This document shows, piece by piece, positions 1 to 8,310 of a stretch of DNA of 39,451 nucleotides; positions within the stretch are counted from its first letter, which is position 1, and each line of letters opens with the position of its first letter. Below the pieces are notes generated by a model, which searched no databases, was not told the origin of the DNA, and saw only the letters and a program-made list of their open reading frames with translations. Source of the stretch: an uncultured Myxococcales bacterium. GTDB lineage: Bacteria; Myxococcota_A; Bradymonadia; UBA7976; UBA1532. The position numbers and the translations under genes were made by a program. The DNA is taken from the NCBI GenBank assembly GCA_937902595.1, contig CALELH010000614.1, positions 1 to 39,451 of the forward strand, in the 5' to 3' direction.

Positions 1-829
1 CGGGCAAACCACCGCCGACGACCTTGCCCAGACATGTCAGGTCAGGATCTACATCATAGAGCGCCTGAGCGCCGCCTTGAGCGACCCGAAAGCCAGTCAT
101 CACCTCATCAAAGATGAGAAGCGCGCCATGACGGCGAGGTATCTCAACCAGCGCCTTCAAGAAGTCATCCGACGGGGGAATGACCCCCATGTTTCCGCTC
201 ACAGGCTCGACGATTACGCATGAGAGCTTGTCACCATGCTCCTCGAAGAGACGCTCAAGAGCTGCGGCATCGTTGAACGGGAGCGTCCAGGTGTGCTGCG
301 CCAGAGACGCGGGAACGCCTGCGCTGTCCGGTACACCGAAGGTCGCGCCGCCGCTGCCAGCCTTCACCAAGAGGCTGTCTGCGTGACCGTGGTAACAGCC
401 TTCAAATTTCACGATCCCGTCACGGCCTGTCGCGCCGCGCGCTAGACGAATCGCGGACATGCAGGCCTCCGTCCCGCTGGACACCATCCGCATCATCTCG
501 ACGCTCGGATAGAAGTCACGTACGGCTCGAGCCATATCAACCTCCGCGGCTGATGGGGCGCCGAAGCTCATCCCCTTCGCCGCAGACTCACAGACCGCGG
601 CGACGACCTCAGGATGAGCGTGGCCCAAGATGGCCGGCCCCCAAGTACCTACGTAATCGATGTACGTGGTTCCATCTTCGTCGGTGATGTGAGCGCCGCT
701 CGCGCTCGCGATGAAGGGCGGATTTCCTCCGACAGAGCGAAACGCCCTGACGGGGCTGTTCACGCCCCCGGGCATCAGCCTCTCTGCGTCGATGAGAAGC
801 GCGTCACTTCGCTCGGTGTTACGGGTCAT
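1..829 (-). CDS. hemL: Glutamate-1-semialdehyde 2,1-aminomutase, partial (C-terminus lies off the left edge)
   Basis: Not in the ORF track because it has no stop in the window. Reverse-strand translation from ATG at 829 reads [40 protein letters not shown]...[22 protein letters not shown]...[49 protein letters not shown]...[13 protein letters not shown], typical of HemL. Confidence 0.95.
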   Translation of the reverse strand, partial: MTRNTERSDALLIDAERLMPGGVNSPVRAFRSVGGNPPFIASASGAHITDEDGTTYIDYVGTWGPAILGHAHPEVVAAVCESAAKGMSFGAPSAAEVDMARAVRDFYPSVEMMRMVSSGTEACMSAIRLARGATGRDGIVKFEGCYHGHADSLLVKAGSGGATFGVPDSAGVPASLAQHTWTLPFNDAAALERLFEEHGDKLSCVIVEPVSGNMGVIPPSDDFLKALVEIPRRHGALLIFDEVMTGFRVAQGGAQALYDVDPDLTCLGKVVGGGLP

Positions 830-868
830 GCGTCTTGCTCCAAATCGAGTCGGTTGGGTGGGAGGTTC

Positions 869-3475
869 TTACTCCTCTCCACCATCCTGTGGCTCCCCGG
901 CGTCATCAGAGCCAGCGGTCTCTTCAGCGGGTGCGGCGTCGACGCTGGCGCCCTCTTGGCCCTCACCCTCACCCTCTTCACCCTCTTCAAACTCTTCCTC
1001 TTCGCCGGCCGCATACCGCGCCAAACCAACGACTTGGTCGCCCTTATCCAAGTTGATCACTCGGACACCCTTGGTATTGCGGTTCGTCAGTCGAATCGTG
1101 TCGGCGAGGGCACGTATAATCACACCCCCGTTGGTGACGAGGAGATATTGGTCGGTCTCTTCCTCAACCTTGATCACTCCGATAACAGGTCCATTTCTCT
1201 CGTGAGTGTGGATATCCATGAGACCCTTACCACCACGACTCTGGGCAGACCCTGGGTTCTCGTCTGTTCGCCCGCGAAGATAGCCGTTCAGTACGGTCCG
1301 CTTGCCATATCCATTCTCGGTGACCGTCAGTAAGGTAACCGCGTCACCATCGGTCTCGTCACGATCGAAGGTGATGCAGCCAACGACCGCATCTTCACCT
1401 TGTAAGTTGATTCCTCTGACACCTGCGGTGTCACGACCCATGGACCGGACGTCGCTCTCTTGGAAGCGAATCGCCATACCATTTCGAGTCGACATGATGA
1501 TGTCGCTCTCACCCGTCGTCGACCGCACAGCGATGAGCCGATCGTCGTCATTGAGGTTGATCGCGATGATCCCCGTTGAACGGATGTTCGAGTAAGCCAT
1601 CAGGTTGGTCTTCTTTACCCGACCATTCGCCGTGGCGAAGAAGAGGTAATGACCCTCGGTGAACTCATCGACCGCGAGCACCATCGCGAGGCGCTCATCC
1701 TCGGCGAAGGGCAAGACATTAATAATCGGCTTACCTCGGGCGATGCGACTACCCTGCGGAAGATGGAAAACTTTGCGGCTGAACACGCGCCCCATATTCG
1801 TAAAGAAGAGCATCGTGCTGTGGGTAGAGGCCACAAACAGATGCTCGACGAAGTCCGTATCCTTCGTCGACATACCGCTCTTACCACGCCCACCTCTCCG
1901 TTGAGTGCGATACTCTGTGAGCAACACGCGCTTGACGTATCCCTCATTCGACACGGTGACGACCATATCCTCAACAGGGATGAGATCCTCAAGATCGAAG
2001 TCGCCTCTCGATTGAACGATGCCGGTTCTACGCTCGTCGCCATACTGATCACGAACGGCGATCAGCTCTTCTTCGATGACATTTAAGAGGAGCTCCTCAT
2101 CGTTCAAGATGGCGCGAAGCCGCGCGATCTCTGCCCGAATGGTCTCAAGCTCCGCGATGATCTCATCGCGCTCCATGCCCGTGAGACGGCGCAGGCGCAT
2201 CTCCAAGATGGCCGACGCTTGCCGCTCACTCAGAGAGAAGCGCGTTATGAGGCCGCTTCGGGCCTCCTCAGCGGTGGAGCTTCCGCGGATGATCTTGATG
2301 ACCTCGTCGATATTGTCCAAGGCGATCTTAAAGCCTTCGAGGATATGCGCTCGAGCCTCAGCCTTCTTCAGCTCGAAACGACATCTTCGAAGGGTCACAT
2401 CACGTCGGTGGTCGACAAAGTGAACCAGGATCTCTTTCAGGGAGAGTAGACGGGGCTCACCATGAACGATGGCGAGCATGTTGATCCCGAAGCTCGTCTG
2501 AAGGTTTGTCAGTTTATAGAGCTGATTAAGCACGATCTGCGCTTGCGCATCGCGCTTCAACTCGATAGCGATTCGCATACCCTGGCGGTCGCTCTCATCT
2601 CGAAGGTCACTGATGCCTTCTAGACGCTTGTCTCGAACGAGCTCGGCGATCTTCTCCAGAAGCTTCGCCTTATTGACTTGGTATGGCAGCTCGTTGACGA
2701 CGATCCGCTCACGATCAACGGTCATCTCTTCGATGTCGCACACGGCTCTGATACGGATCACACCGCGTCCCGTCGCATATGCGTCTAGGATGCCGGCGGT
2801 TCCATAAATCGTCGCCCCAGTAGGGAAGTCAGGCGCCGGGATAATCTCGAGCAGCTCGGAGAAGCCGATGGCGCGGTTTCGCATGACCGCGATGGCGCCG
2901 TTGACGACCTCACGTAGGTTGTGAGGTGGAATATTGGTTGCCATCCCCACCGCGATACCGGCGCTCCCGTTAACGAGGAGGTTAGGGATCCGCGTAGGCA
3001 TGACGAGCGGCTCTGAGGTCGTCTCATCATAGTTGGGCCCGAAGGCGACGGTGTCCTTCTCGAGGTCGGCCAGCAGCTCGTGGGCGATGCGCTGCATCCG
3101 CACCTCGGTGTACCGCATCGCAGCGGCCGGGTCGCCGTCGACGCTCCCGAAGTTGCCCTGGCCATCGACGAGGGGGTAACGCATGGAGAAGTCTTGGGCC
3201 ATACGAACGAGGGTGTCGTAAGCGGCCTGGTCACCATGAGGGTGATACTTACCGATACAGTCACCGACGATACGCGCCGACTTCTTGTACGAGCTGTTCC
3301 AATTATTCTTGAGGTCATGCATCGCGTACAACACTCGACGGTGGACAGGCTTAAGCCCATCGCGCACATCTGGCAGCGCACGGCCAATGATGACCGACAT
3401 GGCGTAGTCCAGGTAGGATACGCGCATCTCATCTTCAATATTTACGGGAACAGGTAGCTGAGTCGTCTCAGACAT
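869..3475 (-). CDS. gyrA: DNA gyrase subunit A, 868 aa, with a long acidic C-terminal tail
   Basis: N-terminus [105 protein letters not shown]; GyrA-box QRRGGRG; acidic tail [18 protein letters not shown]... Confidence 0.97.
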   Translation of the reverse strand: MSETTQLPVPVNIEDEMRVSYLDYAMSVIIGRALPDVRDGLKPVHRRVLYAMHDLKNNWNSSYKKSARIVGDCIGKYHPHGDQAAYDTLVRMAQDFSMRYPLVDGQGNFGSVDGDPAAAMRYTEVRMQRIAHELLADLEKDTVAFGPNYDETTSEPLVMPTRIPNLLVNGSAGIAVGMATNIPPHNLREVVNGAIAVMRNRAIGFSELLEIIPAPDFPTGATIYGTAGILDAYATGRGVIRIRAVCDIEEMTVDRERIVVNELPYQVNKAKLLEKIAELVRDKRLEGISDLRDESDRQGMRIAIELKRDAQAQIVLNQLYKLTNLQTSFGINMLAIVHGEPRLLSLKEILVHFVDHRRDVTLRRCRFELKKAEARAHILEGFKIALDNIDEVIKIIRGSSTAEEARSGLITRFSLSERQASAILEMRLRRLTGMERDEIIAELETIRAEIARLRAILNDEELLLNVIEEELIAVRDQYGDERRTGIVQSRGDFDLEDLIPVEDMVVTVSNEGYVKRVLLTEYRTQRRGGRGKSGMSTKDTDFVEHLFVASTHSTMLFFTNMGRVFSRKVFHLPQGSRIARGKPIINVLPFAEDERLAMVLAVDEFTEGHYLFFATANGRVKKTNLMAYSNIRSTGIIAINLNDDDRLIAVRSTTGESDIIMSTRNGMAIRFQESDVRSMGRDTAGVRGINLQGEDAVVGCITFDRDETDGDAVTLLTVTENGYGKRTVLNGYLRGRTDENPGSAQSRGGKGLMDIHTHERNGPVIGVIKVEEETDQYLLVTNGGVIIRALADTIRLTNRNTKGVRVINLDKGDQVVGLARYAAGEEEEFEEGEEGEGEGQEGASVDAAPAEETAGSDDAGEPQDGGEE

Positions 3476-3568
3476 GCGGAGGGTGCCCCTTTACACGAAT
3501 TGCTCTGGATCTCCGGACTTTCGCCGGATCGAATGAAGCCTTTTACTCTGAATGAGAGGAGATTGCAA

Positions 3569-3611
3569 CGCGCGCGTTACGCGCGCGTATAATGCGCGCG
3601 TAACGCGCGCG
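3569..3611. repeat. Perfect 18-bp inverted repeat with a 7-nt loop, alternating CG-rich arms
   Basis: Left arm 3569-3586 cgcgcgcgttacgcgcgc; loop 3587-3593 gtataat; right arm 3594-3611 gcgcgcgtaacgcgcgcg is its exact reverse complement. Lies between the end of the HD-GYP regulator gene and the gyrA start. Confidence 0.95.
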
Positions 3612-3643
3612 AGGGACAAACAACCTATCTGTAGGGAGTCCCC

Positions 3644-5146
3644 TTATTGGGCGGCTGCAGGCCGGAGGCGTCCTGATGCTCTTGAGAACGCCTCGACGAC
3701 TTCCTGATCAAACTGAGGCCCAGCGCAGCGCCAAAGCTCACAGAAGGCCTCATCTTCGCTCATCGCAGGTCGATAGGCACGGTCGCTCGTCATCGCGTCG
3801 AAGGCATCAGCTACGGCGACGATCCGTGCGATCATAGGGATCTCGTCACCGGCCAGGCCGTTGGGATAACCGGAGCCATTCATCCGTTCATGATGCCCAG
3901 ACACCGCCGGGATGATCTCCTGAAAAAACGGGATGGGCTCTAACAGTTCTCGTCCAGTGACCGTGTGGAGTTTCATCCGCTCGTACTCTTCGTCCGTCAG
4001 TGGGCCAGGCTTATTTAGATCCTCTGTCCGGATGGCCAATTTGCCGATGTCATGAAGGCGGCCTGCCTGCGTGACGAGTTCGATCTGAACCTCAGTCATG
4101 CCCATTCCACGGGCGATCATGCCCGAAAACTCAGCGACGCGCTCGCTGTGGCCAGCGGTATATTCGTCCTTCTCTTCAAGAGCGACTATCAGCGTCTCGA
4201 TAGTGCTCCTAAAGGCTCGCTCGATCGTCTCAAAAAGTTGGCCGTTATGAACTGCCGTCGCCGCGCGGTCCGCGAGAATGGTCAGGAGCTTCCTGTCTCC
4301 CTCACTGAAGCCGTGCCCCTGCGTTCTCGTACCCACGAGCCAGCCAATGCTCTTCTGTCGTGACACCAACGGTGTAAGCAGGACCGAGGAGATCAGCTCG
4401 GTCTTGTCCGATCCGTGAAGGTAGCGAAAGACCGCAGATCCATCGGCCAGCGCGCCACCCGACGAACTCCGAGCGAGCTCAGTCAAGTCTCTCACCGTGA
4501 GCTGTGAACAGTTGCCGGCGTATGTGTTGGGTAACTGGACATCGGCGTCAGCCATCAGGATGCTGATCCCGTCCGCACCGATCTGATCAAGCGCCGTCGT
4601 CGCGAGCAATTGGAGCGCGGCCCCTACTTCGTCAAACTCCGGTAGTCGATCGGCGAGCCCATAGAGCGCCAAGGCTGATTTGAGTTCAAAGTTCTCGGTT
4701 CTGACGGCTTGCTGGGCCAGACCCCTCTCGATCAGCTTGACGACCTGTCCCACCTTGAAAGGTTTGCGGATATAGTCAAATGCACCGCGTCGCATGGTCT
4801 CTACGGCGAGGTCGACATCCGATGAGGAAGTGAGAGCGATGGACAAAATCCCAGGATGTTCGTTTCTCAAAGTCTCCATGAGGGCTTTGCCCCCCTCGAG
4901 ATCGATGTCGACGACGATTAACTTAACAGGCTCCGTCTCAATCCGTGCCAGCGCATCAGTGACGGACGACGCCCCACTCACGGATTGACCCGACATCGTC
5001 AGAAAGTCGACCACGAGGTCCCTGGTCGCACCTTCACCATCGACAATAAGCACCTGACTTGTGGGCACCGCTGAGAGCGGCGCCGCAACTTCAGGTACAC
5101 CTGCGATGGGCGCAGACGTAGCTTTTGGTCGGATGTTCGTATACAT
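3644..5146 (-). CDS. Response regulator with REC, GAF-like and HD-GYP domains (putative c-di-GMP phosphodiesterase), 500 aa
   Basis: REC: VLIVDGEGATRD...LIVVDIDLEGG...ALTSSSD...YIRKPFK. HD-GYP: HDIGKLAIRTEDLNKPGPLTDEEYERMKLHTVTGRELL...HHERMNGSGYPNGLAGDEIPMIARIVAVADAFDAMTSDRAYR. Confidence 0.9.
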   Translation of the reverse strand: MYTNIRPKATSAPIAGVPEVAAPLSAVPTSQVLIVDGEGATRDLVVDFLTMSGQSVSGASSVTDALARIETEPVKLIVVDIDLEGGKALMETLRNEHPGILSIALTSSSDVDLAVETMRRGAFDYIRKPFKVGQVVKLIERGLAQQAVRTENFELKSALALYGLADRLPEFDEVGAALQLLATTALDQIGADGISILMADADVQLPNTYAGNCSQLTVRDLTELARSSSGGALADGSAVFRYLHGSDKTELISSVLLTPLVSRQKSIGWLVGTRTQGHGFSEGDRKLLTILADRAATAVHNGQLFETIERAFRSTIETLIVALEEKDEYTAGHSERVAEFSGMIARGMGMTEVQIELVTQAGRLHDIGKLAIRTEDLNKPGPLTDEEYERMKLHTVTGRELLEPIPFFQEIIPAVSGHHERMNGSGYPNGLAGDEIPMIARIVAVADAFDAMTSDRAYRPAMSEDEAFCELWRCAGPQFDQEVVEAFSRASGRLRPAAAQ

Positions 5147-5245
5147 AGGAAGATAATATACTACATAAACTTACATTATCCTTCATCTTTTTGGGACGCC
5201 TATATTCTCCAAGTATTTCAGTAGATTAGAGAGTTGTTCCCCTGC

Positions 5246-5276
5246 AAAAAAACCACAATGCGAGAGATGCAGCGTG
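5246..5276 (-). terminator. Possible weak intrinsic terminator downstream of the NFACT/RqcH-like gene
   Basis: Imperfect stem cac-aa-tgc / gca-gc-gtg (5254-5276) followed on the minus strand by a 7-T run (A-run 5246-5252 on plus). The stem is short, so low confidence. Confidence 0.3.
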
Positions 5277-5281
5277 AAGGG

Positions 5282-6670
5282 CTAACGGGTATATAGCCGA
5301 GTGATCCGAACATCGACCTTCGTGGGGGTGATCGTCTTGGCGCCAGCGATGGTCACTTGGCCCGGTGCTCCGCCTTTTATTGGTCTCAAGTGCTTGCGCA
5401 GCGTGTGACTCACGGGCACCGCCGACTCACCCCTCATCTTGCTGTTGTGCACAGCCAGGGCTGCTGCGTCCATGAGGGTCTCTGGGTGTGGTTCCTGGTC
5501 CCGTCGAGGACGTGGGACGATCACGTGCGCACCAGGACAATCACGGGCATGGAGCCAATGATCATTACCACGAGCGTGCCGGAAGGTGGTCTCATGATTG
5601 TCTCGTCCACCTCGACCAACCCAGATGCGCTCCCCTTTGACGCTGGTGAATTCAAAGTAGGGCTTACGGGGTTCCACCTTCCGCTTCCCACCCAGGGATT
5701 GCGTCTTCAATAGACCTAAGCTTATCAAGCCTGCCTGCAGCTCATCCATCGGAGGTTGGCGCTCTATAAGCGCCTCCAAACGGTCTCGCAGAGCGCTCAC
5801 CTCAGCCTGGCGAGCGCGCGCCCTTACAGCGCCATCCCTGGCCCTGCGATAGCGATGAAACAGCCGCTCTACGTTCCCGGGACCATCCAGGCTTGGATCG
5901 AGCTCAATCGTCACCTTGGGCATGGACTCATCAAACCAATCATCCACGATGACGTGATCGGCCTTAGGGCGCACGAGATGTAGCTGCCCCTTGAGAAGAT
6001 CTCCCATCTTTCTGAGTGAGTCAGCGCCCACGCACCGAGCGATGTCTTGACCTACGCGCGCTTCTAGACGGCCTAAGCGTTTTCGCGAACGAGTGATCAA
6101 CCGGGCGCGTTCGCGACGCTCTCCGAGCTCCACGGCTTGAGAGAGAAGGGCTCTATAGTGGGCTTCCACTGCGAGGGCCGTCTCGAACCGCACCTGCGCT
6201 GTAGTAAGGTCCTGCCCGAGGGGGTCAGCGGGCACATATTCAGCCCCTAGAGATAGGCCTGCCCGGGGTGGGCGAGCGCTCGCGACAACTCGACCTTGAG
6301 CATCGATGGCGTAGAGATTGGCTGTCTTGTTAAACAACTCGAGCGTTAAGCGCCCTTCACCCACCACCAGGTCTACGATGCGGTCGTTGGGCTGGATCGA
6401 AAAAACGGTGACCCGTCGCCCACGAGCGTGTCTGCGAACCCAGGCCCCGAGCGCTGTCGGAGCATCCAGCGTCTTAGTTTGCGTTTCCGCTTCCGCGAGT
6501 CTCTCTGCCTGAGGACGGACGGAGAGGATCAGGTGACTCGTCCGACCGGGTGTTCGAATCGTGAGACACAGCGTCTCACCGTCAGGCTGTCGAACCTTCT
6601 GAAGTTGCCCGTCTTGAACCCTCGGTTTCAGCTCAGCGACAACCTTGGCCAGCTCCGGCCAGGTCAACAT
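5282..6670 (-). CDS. NFACT/RqcH (Rqc2-homologue, FbpA-like) family protein
   Basis: NFACT-R/DUF814 block KPYFEFTSVKGERIWVGRGGRDNHETTFRHARGNDHWLHARDCPGAHVIV; NFACT-N block RRHARGRRVTVFSIQPNDRIVDLVV; middle LDPSLDGPGNVERLFHRYRRA. The ORF is open to 6940 but overlaps pepA; the likely start is ATG at 6670 (MLTWPELAKVVAELKP). Confidence 0.85.
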   Translation of the reverse strand: MLTWPELAKVVAELKPRVQDGQLQKVRQPDGETLCLTIRTPGRTSHLILSVRPQAERLAEAETQTKTLDAPTALGAWVRRHARGRRVTVFSIQPNDRIVDLVVGEGRLTLELFNKTANLYAIDAQGRVVASARPPRAGLSLGAEYVPADPLGQDLTTAQVRFETALAVEAHYRALLSQAVELGERRERARLITRSRKRLGRLEARVGQDIARCVGADSLRKMGDLLKGQLHLVRPKADHVIVDDWFDESMPKVTIELDPSLDGPGNVERLFHRYRRARDGAVRARARQAEVSALRDRLEALIERQPPMDELQAGLISLGLLKTQSLGGKRKVEPRKPYFEFTSVKGERIWVGRGGRDNHETTFRHARGNDHWLHARDCPGAHVIVPRPRRDQEPHPETLMDAAALAVHNSKMRGESAVPVSHTLRKHLRPIKGGAPGQVTIAGAKTITPTKVDVRITRLYTR

Positions 6671-6800
6671 AAAGACATCTCCATAACGACCTGAACGTTC
6701 GAAGAACGCATCGTGCGAGAACTCCTGATTAAAACTGCAAATTGCAGCGACGTTCTCGCGGTGATACAACCCCATCGATTCTGAAGCAAATGGAGATACC

Positions 6801-8270
6801 ATGCAGCTATCACAATGGACCGGAGACATAACGACATTCGAGGGCGACGTCCTCGTGCTTGGCCGATTCGAAGACAGCCAAGCGTCATCAGCTGAGACAA
6901 GCGTAGACGAGGCGCTGGGGGGCGCGTTAACCGCCGCCACTCAACGACTATTATTCAAAGGCAAGCCACGCCAGACCGTCGCTGTAGATACCCTCGGCCG
7001 CCTCGGCGCTGGCCGAATTGTGTTGCTCGGCTTAGGTAAGGAAGAGCAGCTCGGCGTGTCGGGTCTACGTGACTTCGCCGCCCTGGCTGTCAACGCCGCT
7101 CTCAGCGGTCGCTACAAAAGCCTCGGCGTCATCGCGCCAACGTCGAACCCCAACGATGCGATGCAGTTGGCCCTTGGTGCCGAGCTCGGCACATATCGTT
7201 TCAATGACCTTCAGAATGAGCCCGAGGACGCACCGTACGCATCCATTGATGCGCTCACTCTGATCGGCACCGACGTGGGTGAGAGCGTGCTAGAGGCAGC
7301 CAACGCCATCGCCTCTTCTGTGAATCTGGCGCGAACCCTCACGAACGAGCCGGCCAATGTCTGCACCCCAGAACGCTTTGAAGCCCTCGCCCGAGAGATC
7401 TCGAGCGCACCAGGTTTCGAGCTGACTGTGCTCGATCGGGCAGAGATCATCGCTCGAGGTATGGGCGGTATTCAGGGCGTAAGTCGGGGAGCGACTCGCG
7501 AGCCCCGCTTCATTCATATGTCATACACGCCCACCTCAGGTGAGCCGGCCGCCGAGATCGCCCTCGTGGGCAAGGGGCTGACCTTCGACAGCGGCGGCTT
7601 GTCCATCAAGCCAGCCAAAGGGATGGAGGACATGTACATTGACATGGCCGGGGCCGCCGCGGTCTTCGGAGCCATGTCAATCGTCGCTCGACTACAGCCC
7701 AACGTCGCGGTCCACGGTATCGTCGGCGCGTGCGAGAACATGACCGGTCCCGACGCCTATCGGCCGAGTGATGTCTTGACGATGTACAGCGGCAAGACCG
7801 TCGAGGTCTTGAACACAGACGCTGAAGGAAGATTGGTCCTCGCAGACTGTCTGCACCACGCCGCGTCACTCAAGCCTGACTGCATCATCGACCTAGCGAC
7901 CCTCACGGGCGCTTGCGTCGTAGCACTCGGTCCCAACTATGCGGGCCTCTTCAGTGACAACGACGAGCTCGCTGAGCGTCTCTTGACGGCCGCAGAGGGT
8001 GCAGGGGAGTCTCTTTGGAGAATGCCTTTGGATCCCAAGCTGTGTGAGGCGCTTAACAGTAAGCGCGCCGACATCACGAACTTGGGTGGTCGCTACGGGG
8101 GCGCTATCACCGCTGCTCACTTCCTACATCACTTCAAGGGAGAGGGCCCCTGGGCGCACATGGACATCGCGGGGCCTGTACTCGCGGCCAAGGACGACGG
8201 CTATATTCGCGCCGGTGGCACAGGCTATGCGGTCATGACTCTCTGGTCATTTATCGAGTCCAACGGGTAA
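6801..8270 (+). CDS. pepA: Leucyl aminopeptidase (M17 family), 489 aa
   Basis: M17 signature NTDAEGRLVLADCL; GKGLTFDSGGLSIKPAKGMEDMYIDMAGAAAV; GGAITAAHFLHHFKGEGPWAHMDIAG. SD-like ggag 5 nt before ATG. Confidence 0.95.
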   Translation: MQLSQWTGDITTFEGDVLVLGRFEDSQASSAETSVDEALGGALTAATQRLLFKGKPRQTVAVDTLGRLGAGRIVLLGLGKEEQLGVSGLRDFAALAVNAALSGRYKSLGVIAPTSNPNDAMQLALGAELGTYRFNDLQNEPEDAPYASIDALTLIGTDVGESVLEAANAIASSVNLARTLTNEPANVCTPERFEALAREISSAPGFELTVLDRAEIIARGMGGIQGVSRGATREPRFIHMSYTPTSGEPAAEIALVGKGLTFDSGGLSIKPAKGMEDMYIDMAGAAAVFGAMSIVARLQPNVAVHGIVGACENMTGPDAYRPSDVLTMYSGKTVEVLNTDAEGRLVLADCLHHAASLKPDCIIDLATLTGACVVALGPNYAGLFSDNDELAERLLTAAEGAGESLWRMPLDPKLCEALNSKRADITNLGGRYGGAITAAHFLHHFKGEGPWAHMDIAGPVLAAKDDGYIRAGGTGYAVMTLWSFIESNG

Positions 8271-8310
8271 GATTCTAGACTCTTGCATGTAAGCGTATGG
8301 TGCACTCTCC

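Noticed and set aside
614-1333. 239-aa plus-strand ORF spanning the hemL/gyrA junction
   Set aside because: Antisense to two confidently assigned genes (hemL and gyrA); composition is a shadow of their coding bias, with no recognisable domain.
2785-3438. 217-aa minus-strand ORF in an alternative frame of gyrA
   Set aside because: Fully inside gyrA in another frame, R/S/T-rich shadow sequence typical of high-GC genomes.
3588-3593. TATAAT hexamer in the loop of the CG inverted repeat as a plus-strand -10 box
   Set aside because: Would point antisense into the regulator gene; the best -35 match (ttgcaa at 3563-3568) has a 19-bp spacer and only 4/6 consensus. Likely coincidental.
3840-3930. HD-GYP domain with Asn instead of Asp in HHERMNGSGYP as evidence of inactivity
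   Set aside because: The HHER-x-NG-GYP variant is common in HD-GYP proteins; the metal-binding HD and GYP elements are intact.
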